Assembly: GCF_964204645.1 (NCBI RefSeq)
Contig: NC_134031.1
Span: 16,179,307 to 16,243,306, forward strand
DNA length: 64,000 nt
Origin: Tubulanus polymorphus
Lineage: Eukaryota; Nemertea; Palaeonemertea; Tubulaniformes; Tubulanidae
Direction of reading: 5' to 3'
Shown: one piece after another, positions 1-9,174 of the stretch
How positions within the stretch are numbered: position 1 is the first letter of the stretch
Layout: each line of letters begins with the position of its first letter
The notes under the pieces: model-generated
What the model was told of the DNA's origin: nothing
The model's input: the letters and a program-made list of their open reading frames with translations, nothing else
The model's database searches: none
Made by a program: the position numbers and the translations under genes

Positions 1-125
1 TTCTGTGTAGATTTTGCCAATACAAGTTTTCCGATTACTCGAACTGTAAACGTCACATCAGTCGCAAACACACGTCCGATAAACAGGAGATTCTACAAGC
101 AGTTGTTCACGTTTACAAACTTTAA
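1..125 (+). CDS. C2H2 zinc-finger alternative last exon 1 (5' cut by window edge)
   Basis: The first complete codon is at 3 and the stop TAA is at 123-125. What remains is the second finger of a pair (CRFCQYKF, then a helix with NCKRHISRKH) and a short tail ending in YKL. The finger and tail match the exons at 764 and 1508 almost residue for residue. The codon before the first cysteine reads Leu where the siblings have Trp. An AATAAA at 565-570 could serve as its polyadenylation signal. C2H2 pairs of this kind bind DNA in lola/BTB-ZF type transcription factors. The gene assignment is inference, because the common 5' exons are outside the window. Confidence 0.75.
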   Translation, partial: LCRFCQYKFSDYSNCKRHISRKHTSDKQEILQAVVHVYKL

Positions 126-375
126 CTCTGCTATATTTCGTTTTCGCTGCAGTTAAACAGGATTTCCCCCCGTAATCGAATGTGATACGAATCCCTCGCT
201 ATGATTTATAGAAAAGAAGTCACTTTATCCGTGATGTTTTGCGCCTAGGTTTTTTCGTCGCATGGTCACTCGCGTATAACGCCAGTTCGCGGAGTATCGT
301 ATATGAATTTGATTTGTTCCAGCTAGGGCCTTAATGTTTCATTTACGGAAGATTTTTTTTACTGTTCTATGTAGT

Positions 376-533
376 GGAACCTCGTTATAAAGACCTCAGA
401 TATAACGATTTTTTGGTTATAACGAACTAGAATTACATCCCAAATAGTGGATTTCAATGATTTTCTTACTCGATCTACCGAACTATCGGTTCTAGACTTT
501 CTGGTCCCCGGAAGTTTGTTGTAACGAGGTTCC
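376..533. mobile_element. Short inverted-repeat element (MITE)
   Basis: A perfect 12-bp inverted repeat (GGAACCTCGTTA at 376-387, its complement at 522-533) sits inside about 20-bp imperfect termini. The interior is AT-rich and repeats the 'ataacga' theme. No coding potential is seen. It lies in the spacer between zinc-finger exons 1 and 2. Confidence 0.6.
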
Positions 534-763
534 TCTATAGTATATGATTTGTAGTTACGTGTTCAATAAAAGAATGTATTAATCGAAACGCGTTCTAAGT
601 CTGAAGTTACTTTTTCGATTATGAGATAAAAGCATTTTGAGGTTTTAAGAGTAATTTTTATTCAGTGTCAGTATTGAGCTGGTTGCGGGTCTAGGGTCGG
701 AGAATTCTTGTGATACATCATTCTAAGTCGTAATTTCAACAATATTTCTCCCGATCTTTTCAG

Positions 764-1026
764 GGTTGCGTCGCGTGCCAGCTCAAACTGCTGCCGGTTC
801 GGCTAATTCGAAGGAAGTTTTTTGTCCCATTTGTCGCAAATGTTTGGCCAGTACGTACGGACTTAAAATCCACATGCGCGTGCACATCGGCGCTAAGCCG
901 TTCTGGTGTCGGTTTTGCCAACGCAAGTTCGCCGACTATACGAACTGTAAACGTCACATCAGCCGTCGGCATACAAACGATAAACAGGAGATTCTACGAG
1001 CGATTATTCGCGTTGACAAATTGTAA
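764..1026 (+). CDS. C2H2 zinc-finger alternative last exon 2
   Basis: The acceptor is ttttcag at 757-763, and the exon enters in phase 1 (two bases, then Leu-Arg-Arg). It codes a linker, a first finger (CPICRKCL, helix LKIHMRVH), a GAKPF linker, a second finger (CRFCQRKF, helix NCKRHISRRH), and a tail DKQEILRAIIRVDKL before TAA. The linker-spaced pair is the usual DNA-binding unit of lola-like BTB-ZF proteins. There is no sensible internal ATG before the fingers, so this is an internal-to-terminal exon and not a free gene. It is close to identical to the exon at 1508, including the intron upstream, which points to recent duplication. Confidence 0.85.
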
Positions 1027-1507
1027 CTTCGATTTTCCAAAAAACGATTTCGCTGCATTTGTGAAGGGGATTTTTCTGAAATTAAAATACCTCTCTGTTA
1101 TCTATAAAACGAGGTCATTTTATCGGTGATATTTTGACCCTAGGATTTGCTACGTATCTTCACTTGCTGCCAAGCGCTAGTTAATGGAATATTGGATGTA
1201 AATTTAGTTTGTTCCAGCTAGAACCTTTAAGTTTCACGTTTCATTTGCACGAAATTTTGTAGTGTGTTTATATAGAATATGATTTATTATTTGTACCCAT
1301 GTGTTCGATGAAAAATATATTAATGAAAAAATTCTAAGTCTTCATTTCACTTTCTGTTTTGAGATAAAATTGCAGATGAGATGTTAGGATAAAAACTTTC
1401 AGAAGAGAGTTCGCATAGTCAGTATTGAGCTGGTAAAGGGTCTAATTTCGGGGAATTCTTACTCATTCCAAGCTGTCGTTTGAACTATATTTTCCCCATC
1501 TTTTCAG

Positions 1508-1770
1508 GGTTGCGTCGCGTGTCAGCTCAAACTGCTGCGGGCTCCGCTAATTCGAAGGAAGTTTATTGTCCCATCTGTCGCAAATGTTTGGCTACTTCGA
1601 AGGGACTTAAGATTCACATGCGCGTGCACATCGGCGCTAAGCCATTCTGGTGTCGATTTTGCCAGCGCAAGTTTTCAGATTATACGAATTGTAAACGTCA
1701 CATCAGCCGTAGGCATACGAACGATAAACAGGAGATTCTACGAGGAGTTATTCGCATCGACAAATTGTAA
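1508..1770 (+). CDS. C2H2 zinc-finger alternative last exon 3
   Basis: The acceptor ttttcag ends at 1507, with the same phase-1 entry and the same 263-nt length as the exon at 764. The two proteins differ at only a few positions, mainly in the first-finger helix (STYGLKIH there, TSKGLKIH here), where recognition residues sit. The second finger differs by a single Ala-to-Ser change. The stop is TAA at 1768-1770. The preceding about 110 bp also match the intron before exon 2, so exon and flank were copied together. Function is inferred to be an alternative DNA-binding end of one transcription factor. Confidence 0.85.
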
Positions 1771-1965
1771 CCAGTTCTGGAACTGTTTCTGGCGGATGTT
1801 AAAATGTGGCGAATATCCACGACAGCATCACCCAGCAGGAGTAAATCTTAAATCTTAGTATGAATTGTATCTGTGGGCAGGTCTTATTTCTTCGGAGCTA
1901 TGAGTTTGTACTGTTAGAATTTCCCAATACTGTTAAGCTAAGCTCAGGTCAACTTTAGTAGACCT

Positions 1966-2076
1966 GGACCCAGTTCCACAGTTGTGTGTTAAGGTTCAAT
2001 TCTGAGTTAACTCATTGAAAATGAAATAACTTTAACTCAAGAGTTAACTCTCACTCACAACTGTGGAACTGGGTCC
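1966..2076. mobile_element. MITE, GGACCCAGTTCCACAG termini, copy 1
   Basis: The terminal inverted repeats begin GGACCCAGTTCCACAGTT, and the interior repeats 'gagttaac' motifs. A second copy with the same ends and nearly the same length lies at 41340-41450 in an intron of GP7. Two independent insertions with shared ends make this a family and not a chance hairpin. Confidence 0.7.
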
Positions 2077-3076
2077 TGGTCATCTCGTCGACTTTTTCAT
2101 CGAGAACCTTTTCGACATTAGTGTGCTTACGACCGTGACGACTTGATCGCACGAATCGCAAAGTCAGAACAAATTCTGTTCTTGATGACCCGATCAGATT
2201 GCCGTAGCCAATCGGCAATGAGGTACCCGTCACATTACCTTTAGATTCTGCGATGATCGACTCGTAGTCGACGTGAATGCTCTTATGACGTCGCGACAAA
2301 TGAATCGTCAATCAGCGGTCAGGTGTTTACTACCGTTGTTCTAACCATGAGATGATCGTGTCATTAATCAACCTGATCTTAGCTTTAGTTGTTTCATTTG
2401 ATTACGTGGAAACTCATTCTATTCTTATCGTGATGCAGAACATTAATATGGGCTTCCGAGCTGTTTTTCTAGTGATACTACGGAATAGTTGCTGCGACAA
2501 AGTTTTAAATTGTATTTCGAGTGATTTATATCTTTTTAAATCTAAATGGATTATTTTATTAGAGAGTAGATTGAGGTGACTGTTGGTCTGTTAAATGTTT
2601 CAGAAAGTGACTTATCAGTTGATTTCAGCAGTAAAAAGCTGTTCTAACCAAGAAAACTTTGTAACCACGTAATACCATTCATGAGGCCTTTTTTCTAATT
2701 ACTTAGAGTACGGATCCGCTGACCAGAATTCAACATTCTATTAAAAAAAATCGTTTCATCGATTTCACGTGTTTCATATTATTTTTTTCAAAATTTTCGT
2801 GATATTCGATTCCCATCTTTTGAATTCAATTCCACATAATTTTCAAACCTTCCACGATTTTATGTGGAATATACTGGAATAACATAATAAAAAAATTCAT
2901 TTTCTTCCTGTTTTCTTATGTCTCAAAAAGCAGGTGATAGAAAATTCTTTCTTTATCTTTTACATTCGGCCTGCCATTTTTTTTTCCGTATAAAATCCGT
3001 ACTCCGCGTAATCGCAAAAAAAGGCCTCAATTCTCAAGTCTCCCAATTCTCCTACAGTCGCTTCTTCTACTTTCAG
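2077..3076 (+). other. Intron-like stretch between zinc-finger exons 3 and 4
   Basis: AT-rich sequence with no supported exon. The open frames here lack splice context and family similarity. A pyrimidine-rich tract and acceptor close the stretch at 3071-3076. Confidence 0.4.
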
Positions 3077-3354
3077 TGTGTGCTTCGAACGCGGTTAAAT
3101 CGACGTCGCCTTCAGACGGGAAACGTTGCGATCGTCCGGCGAAATCTTATCCGTGCAATCTTTGCGACAAAATTCTCACGTCCGACTTAGGCTGGAAAAT
3201 CCACACGAACGCGCACGTCGGCGCGCGGCCGTTCTGGTGTAAATATTGCCAGCGTAAATTCTCGACGCGCAGCAATTGCCTGCGACACATCGGTTCTCAA
3301 CACGGGCAGCACGCGGTCACCGACGGCGTGATCGAAGTGAATTTCATTCATTGA
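3077..3354 (+). CDS. C2H2 zinc-finger alternative last exon 4
   Basis: The acceptor tttcag ends at 3076, and the exon enters in phase 1 like its siblings (two bases, then Cys-Ala-Ser). It codes a Ser/Lys-rich linker, finger one (CNLCDKIL, helix LGWKIHTNAH), a GARPF linker, finger two (CKYCQRKF, helix NCLRHIGSQH), and an acidic tail ending NFIH before TGA. The sequence is clearly more GC-rich than the surrounding intron, which suits a constrained coding exon. It is diverged from exons 1-3, so it is an older member of the set. Confidence 0.85.
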
Positions 3355-3665
3355 CGCGAGGAGGAAAATGCGTAAAACTGAGGCGCGAATGTGACCGACG
3401 ATAGAGTTAAAACGTGATTTAAGATAAAGTTTTTTTCAGTATTCTTATTTCGAATTGATAAATGCTGTCACCTGATTTTGATTTGTGGAATGGATATGCG
3501 CGGCGTGGCAGAGATTAGTTATTATGTGAAGCAAACAAATTACTGTTGTTTTACGTATTACCGTCATTTTTTTCATTCGCGATGTTGACGCATGACAGCG
3601 AACCCGGGAACTTAGGAATTTAAGGTGATTAAAAACAGTAATCCACAATTTTCGACTACTTTCAG

Positions 3666-4012
3666 CGTACACGCCGTGGCAAGCGAAACAAGAACAGACT
3701 CAAGACTTCAACGCGACATCAACGTCGTCGCAATCGGCGTGTAGATATTGCGGTCAGATGATCGCCGACAGCAAGCTGAAAGCGCACGAGAAATCGCATC
3801 AGCGAACGGTGTTCGAATGCCCGACCTGCGGCCGACGACTGACCTCCAGCAACGGCCTGCAGATTCATATGCGCACGCACAACGGTCACAAACCGTATCG
3901 ATGTAAATTCTGCAAGCAATTGTTCACCGACCGCAGCAACTGTAAAAAGCACATCTACCGACAACACTGTCAGGACAAGGACATCGTCGATAAGGGTTTC
4001 GACGTAGTTTAG
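3666..4012 (+). CDS. C2H2 zinc-finger alternative last exon 5 (three fingers)
   Basis: The acceptor actttcag ends at 3665, followed by the same phase-1 entry (two bases, then Tyr-Thr-Pro-Trp). A Gln/Ser-rich linker leads to an extra N-terminal finger (CRYCGQMI, helix ending LKAHEKSH). The standard pair follows: CPTCGRRL with GLQIHMRTH, then CKFCKQLF with NCKKHIYRQH. The tail ends GFDVV before TAG. The three-finger layout is shared with the exon at 4658. Intron phase, order and domain content place it in the same alternative-exon array. Confidence 0.85.
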
Positions 4013-4076
4013 ATTTTGAGAACATTGTTAGATTATGTTAGAGTCTTTGTAGGCATATTTAGCCAGTTTCATCGTA

Positions 4077-4103
4077 TATATATATTATATATATATATAT
4101 TTT
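4077..4103. repeat. TA-dinucleotide microsatellite
   Basis: A run of alternating T and A with one interruption, in the spacer after zinc-finger exon 5. Confidence 0.8.
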
Positions 4104-4657
4104 TCTATAGAGTAGAGGATTAATCAGATTTTTGTTTATAGAATAATGTATTCTTGATGTAATAGTTGTAGATCGTGCTTTCAGATATACGTCTATCTTA
4201 GCGGATTCAGATATGTAAAGAAGTGTATTTTGTTGTTTAATGAATATGGTTAACCTTGCCTAACTAGATGCATTTAACCGGGCTTTCTTTTATTCGGCTG
4301 ATTACAAAAGTTTCAACATTAGCTTGGTATTTTCAAAAATGTTAGTAGCACGTTTTTCACTTTTCGTCATAAACTTGGACGAAATTTTACCCTCTTTCAA
4401 TTGCACTAATTTAAGAATTGCAAGGTTTGCTTTATACAGATATTCACAAGATTTGAGCTTTTCACCCCCGTTTCACTGGCACAAAATGACTGCGGCACGG
4501 AAGTCGTCATTATATGTCGACTCCGGAAAAATCAACACTAGGACGAAATGGTGCAGTTGTGTTATTGGTCGGACCCAAGTGCTCTGTCTCTATCGGTATA
4601 TGAACATGTCTTACTTACTACGTGTACTATCTAAATTATCTATTACCCTAATTTCAG

Positions 4658-5049
4658 GGTCATTGTGGCAACAGAAGAATAAAGAGCGGGCACTCGGCGG
4701 TCCGGACCAAGCGACGGATCATTCCGGCGGAACGCGGGCGCCGCCGGATGTAGACATTAGCGCGATGAAAATGTGTAAATTCTGCTACTTGATGATCGCG
4801 CCGGACGAGTTCAAAAATCACGAGGCGATGCATAAAAGCGTTTTCACGTGTCCGGTGTGCAATAAATCGATGACGACGAACAAAGGTCTCGAAATTCACA
4901 TGCGTTGCCACAACGGCGAAAAGCCGTTCCAGTGTAAGTTCTGCAGCGCGCAGTTCTCCGATTTGAGCAATTGTAAACGCCACATACGCAATCAACACTC
5001 GGCGGATAGCGAAATCATCAAAGCGGGTTTTACGATTCTGAAGTTGTGA
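4658..5049 (+). CDS. C2H2 zinc-finger alternative last exon 6 (three fingers)
   Basis: The acceptor atttcag ends at 4657, with phase-1 entry into Ser-Leu-Trp. An open frame extends upstream of the acceptor but has lower coding quality there, so the splice site is the better start. It codes a charged, Gly-rich linker, a first finger (CKFCYLMI, helix FKNHEAMH), a second (CPVCNKSM, GLEIHMRCH), a GEKPF linker, and a third (CKFCSAQF, NCKRHIRNQH), then a tail ending TILKL and TGA. It is high in GC. It is most like the exon at 3666. Confidence 0.85.
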
Positions 5050-5481
5050 TGTGCACGTATAGAGCTGTTTTTTAGGGAATTTGAACGTTATCGGATCTTG
5101 GTGCATGCTATCTCCGCTGATTGTATAATTCTCACTACTTTCAGGCACTAGTGACAAATTTTGTCTCTTGGAACCAATTCTCAGTAGAGAGAGAGTTAAC
5201 ATAGTTAAATATCCATAAAAGTGGTGTACTAGCAAAATCCATCACTGATTCGTACACCGCACTGCAGTGTAGACGCACTGAAAGGGTTAACAAAAAATAT
5301 TATACCTTAACTGATAGCTGTAGTGTGCACTAGGCTCCAGTATGCGATGCTGCTGCTGCAGTCCTGGAAAATATTCGCACAAGGGAAAATTCATAGTCTT
5401 CATGAAGTTGTGCATAGGTTATACAAAATTACTAATAAAGAATTTTAGAACTAATAAGTCCATTCTAACTTGGCCCTTACC

Positions 5482-5691
5482 AGGAACAGACCAATTTAGA
5501 ACGACCTAAATCGGACTCGTGTATTGACATTTTGAATCGGCCGTTAGGACTGGTCCACTTTATGTGCAACACTGTGATATTAACTGGAAATAAGAGCATA
5601 TTATCTTTTCGCGCACACGGAGATGGTCCATTCTTAAATTTAGAAGGGACCTAGGTCGGTCATTTTGGTTGGTCTTAATTGGTCTGTTCCT
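5482..5691. mobile_element. MITE with AGGAACAGACCAATT termini
   Basis: An inverted repeat has its left arm at 5482-5496 and a matching complement at 5677-5691. The similarity extends imperfectly to about 25 bp per side. It is about 210 bp long, non-coding, and lies between zinc-finger exons 6 and 7. Confidence 0.65.
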
Positions 5692-7038
5692 AAAAATGAA
5701 AATATCCAGTTTAACACGGAGTTTTTCCCTGTTTACTACACAAAAGCCAAATGTGGCTTATGCATACTTTATGAATCCGATATGTAAATTGAAGATGTTC
5801 CTGTGTATGACAAGTTATTGCTAAAACAATCAAATTATTCAATGTGCTCATATTTGTTAGAATGAAAAATTGACTGGCGCCTTCGTAATGTGTACCGGGG
5901 TACATTGAATTGATATGCATGAATTGATTTTCTAGTTGTTTGTCTAAATGAATTGAAGGCTGTATTGTTTATCTCATAAAACGTCATGGATTTTGTTCGG
6001 TTTCTGGTTATTCTAACCATGGCTCCTTGTTTCTTAACATCTTTAAAAACGCAATAGAGAGAGTTAAGAGGTTTATTTATTTGATTTCGTTTTCTGTATC
6101 GGAATTTGATATTTTTGAAAATGTGGAAATGATTTCATTTCGATTATGATTTTAAGGATTTTTTAGAGAAATATGATTTTACACTACATATTTTTTGATA
6201 CGCTTGAATTATTTTTGGGATGATGACTTAAATGTGATTGCAACTGAAGTGTAACAAAAAATGTAAAAAGCTACGTAATACCTTGTATGCAGTAGCCATA
6301 GAACCATGGACGTATAAGCTAGTTTTAACCATGAAAGAACTAAAAACATTGAGTTTTCTGCTATTGTTATTCTGTTGACCTTGGTAAAATCGTTATTGGT
6401 TATTGCTCATCAGAAATAGTCAAGCACATCGAGACAGCTTGTTTGAATAAAACATACTTTCATGATAAGTAGCAATAGCAACTACTCTAGGTATCGGTCA
6501 CATATCATTATTGTTGCTGTCATCACTTTGGTCTGAACCTGGTCGTCTGCCATAGTTTAGTCAATAAAATATTCATATCGTTGTATATTAGTACGAATGT
6601 ATGTACAAAGTCTCAGAAAAATAAATACCGCATTTATTGTTAAGAATATATATATATATATACGTATTCTGTTGTCATATTTCTGATTGGAGGTCGCTCA
6701 GTCGTACACAGTCGTTGGGAATCCCTGAGACTTGTCGCATTTATTTGGTATGAAGGTTTTATCAACACAAATGGACAGATATAATCATCAACTGAGGTGT
6801 AAACTAGTTCCAAAGAAACTAGTTGCAAAGAGAAAGGGGGTCTCATTTGCAATTGCCACCGCAATTAATTGATGATATCATACATGTATGAATACAGTAA
6901 ACATTTCTTGCCCGGATCTCGTGGGACCAATAACTTCTAGGTACCGGTGCGTGCGTTCCGGGGCAGTCGGAACAGGCGTGGGTCATTAATGAGAAATGAA
7001 AACTTTGTGACATCGAAGCAAGCGACTCCGGGGTAAAC

Positions 7039-7341
7039 CACAGGCTCTCGTATTTGAAGTTTGGGGGTGAACTGCAGCTTTGATCACCCAGTACCCTAGT
7101 CAGTAACCTGTCTGTGGTTTACTTTCACGATCGGATATTTTCACAAACCACATAATAGGCCCATCCGATTGGTATAAGCCCATCCGATTATAAAAAGCTT
7201 ACCACCCGGGCTTACCACCAATGATTAGGTAACTAACTAACTACCAGTAACCCTGGTATACCATATAAAAAGAATAGTATCAAGGGTTCTGGATGATCTA
7301 AGCTACAGTCCATCCCCAAACTTCAAATACAAGCCCCTGTG
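7039..7341. mobile_element. hAT-like MITE with perfect 8-bp duplication, interrupted copy
   Basis: The ends read CACAGG...CCTGTG and are flanked on both sides by GGGTAAAC (7031-7038 and 7342-7349), a perfect 8-bp target-site duplication. The inner arms carry 'gtatttgaagtttggggg' and its complement. The same element, 136 bp long and uninterrupted, is at 18594-18729 with its own 8-bp duplication. The extra length here is another repeat inserted at about 7094-7230. Eight-base duplications and CAGGG-type ends are hAT hallmarks. Confidence 0.85.
7094..7230. repeat. Dispersed repeat R, nested in the hAT-like MITE
   Basis: The segment with 'cagtaacctgtctgtggttt', 'cgatcggatattttcac' and 'aagcttaccacc' recurs in either orientation at about 51285-51530, 52055-52110 and 52840-52920. 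It interrupts the MITE at 7039-7341, so it arrived later. Confidence 0.6.
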
Positions 7342-7444
7342 GGGTAAACGGAGTCTACCGTATAATCATACCTTTTCCGACAAAAATTATATGTAATTTT
7401 ATATAGTCTGTATAAGTAAAGGATTTTAATTGTTATTCTTTCAG

Positions 7445-7671
7445 GTATGGGCAGTGCGTTGAAAGCGGCGTCCTACAATTGTCAGCCACAATTGGTTCTC
7501 ATCTGTCCAGTATGCAATAAAATCTTCCCGAAAAAGTACACGGCCAACTACAAAAAACACTTGCGCATTCACACCGGCGAGAAACCGTACAGCTGTGACG
7601 TCTGCGGCCGAAAGTTCAAAGACGCCAGTAACCGTAACGTGCATCTCAAACGCATGCATAACGCGTGTTAG
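7445..7671 (+). CDS. C2H2 zinc-finger alternative last exon 7
   Basis: The acceptor tctttcag ends at 7444, followed by the same phase-1 entry (gt, then ATG). Because the phase matches six siblings, this Met is probably internal. It codes a short linker, finger one (CPVCNKIF, with helix YKKHLRIH), a canonical TGEKPY linker, finger two (CDVCGRKF, helix NRNVHLKRMH), and the stop TAG. It has no long tail after the last His, unlike exons 1-6. It is the last exon of the array visible here. Confidence 0.85.
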
Positions 7672-7831
7672 TTATTTCATCTTATTGCGCGTACTCGAAA
7701 CAACGATATCTAAATGCAAATTGGAATAGATGTTTAATGTATGGATATTGAAGTTTATCTTAATATGAATGTATGAAATATACAATCCATGTAATGTATT
7801 AGTTGAATAACCACCATCAAACGTGGTGAGC

Positions 7832-8000
7832 CAGTGGCGTTGGAAGTGCGGCGACTGCAGCGGCAATAATTTACTGAATGACGTTTTTTTCTTTGAATAC
7901 CACATTTTTGAAGAAATTAAGTAAATTCGCCGCGGCAATATTTAGAACCTGTCCAAAATCATTTGGCCGCGGCAATCAAAAATTGCTTCCAACGCCCCTG
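7832..8000. mobile_element. MITE with CAG(T/G)GGCGTTGGAAG termini
   Basis: The left end CAGTGGCGTTGGAAG is answered at the right end by CTTCCAACGCCCCTG. CAG...CTG ends suggest a hAT-like family, but no clean 8-bp duplication is visible. It follows directly after the last zinc-finger exon and abuts another MITE. Confidence 0.6.
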
Positions 8001-8017
8001 TGAACGGATAATAAGGT

Positions 8018-8187
8018 AAAACCCCGCTACGTACGGATTAAAATTTTTTAGAAAGTCGAGAATTCACTAAGTCAAAAAATTAAAAGAAAACGACGTTTCG
8101 ATCTCACCCAGTAGAGATCATCGTCAGGTGTGAAATTAGATATAAAAACAGTTTTTAAAAACTTTTAATCCGTACATAATGGGTTTT
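8018..8187. mobile_element. MITE with AAAACCC and GTACGGATTAAAA inverted arms
   Basis: The left arm at 8018-8050 and the right arm at 8160-8187 are inverted copies around GTACGGATTAAAA. The interior contains an 'acgtttcgatctc...gatcatcgtcagg' motif, of which a related form also occurs near 25065-25105. Confidence 0.55.
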
Positions 8188-9174
8188 TGTTCTTACTATG
8201 TAATCTATGTTTTTCGGACTTTAAGTTGTTCTTTTATATTGAAGAGGAAAATGCTAGCATGTAGACTACTTTCTTGTCGTCTTACGAAATTAAGTATCTT
8301 GTAACTTGCTGTAAAGTTTTACCGGTATATGTTTTGATATCATTATAGTGTGTCTTATTTTAACGAAATAAACAGTTTTCGTCATTTTAACTTCTTTCGT
8401 TCGGATAGAGCGTGTCGTTTTCTCTGATTCTGGTTCCAGAAACTCAGGCGCATATTATGTATTCCGAATATTCCAACCACAATTGAAATTTAAGTCAATT
8501 TTGTGTCATCTAAAAGAGAATATATATGAAAAATGGCTCCAGTCTCCTTTGTAAGAAAAAACGTATATAATTTGATGATACCCCAGACGGTTTGGAGGAT
8601 TTAGAGCTTATATTCCATATTTTAGATTTAACGTCTGTTATCGGCGCAGAGGGATGCCCCCGTTAACCTTCCTATAATCAATCAAGTTATCAGCAGATAA
8701 TGACTGAACGATTGTTCATCTTTGGAAGAAAAATATAATCCGCTTGCAGCTAAATCAATCGATAAATATCTCACGACCGCGCGATCGTAAATGTGCGAAT
8801 TTTCTCAGTCGTGAAAATCGTCTAATCTAAATCGGCGATAAAAGCGTTGTTTATGGCAATTTAATGATTTTCCGTGTGACGACGATCCTCGGCAGGCGTT
8901 TCTTGACGTAAAACTCCTTAGCGTTCGCGTTTGAAAATCATTGTAATAACAATTAGCGCATCTTGACAGAGCTGTCGTACTGCTGTTAGCTTCTCTAGAC
9001 CGAACATTACCACCATCTCGCGAAATACGTAAATGTTGTGTTACTTTATATCATTTCATGTAGGATTATTTCAAGCCACGTGAGAAATTTCTTTGGAAAT
9101 TAGAATTGAAATTCTATGCGTAATCTGCGAAAATTTGATTTCTTGATCTTTTGGTTTCAATATCTGCGAAAAGT
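8188..9174. other. Upstream region of the fucolectin gene, no gene seen
   Basis: No supported exon in either strand. The sequence is AT-rich with AATAAA-like runs near 8367. A promoter is expected in the last few hundred bases before the ATG at 9175, but no specific element can be named. Confidence 0.3.

Noticed and set aside
2051-2311. Minus-strand frame starting TIHLSRRHKS, like a zinc-finger tail
   Set aside because: Only one His-x3-His is present, with no cysteines and stops directly upstream. It may be a decayed exon, but the match is too short to claim.
4660-5235. 191-aa minus-strand frame opposite zinc-finger exon 6
   Set aside because: It is the antisense shadow of a GC-rich zinc-finger exon. 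The plus strand has the finger motifs and splice site.
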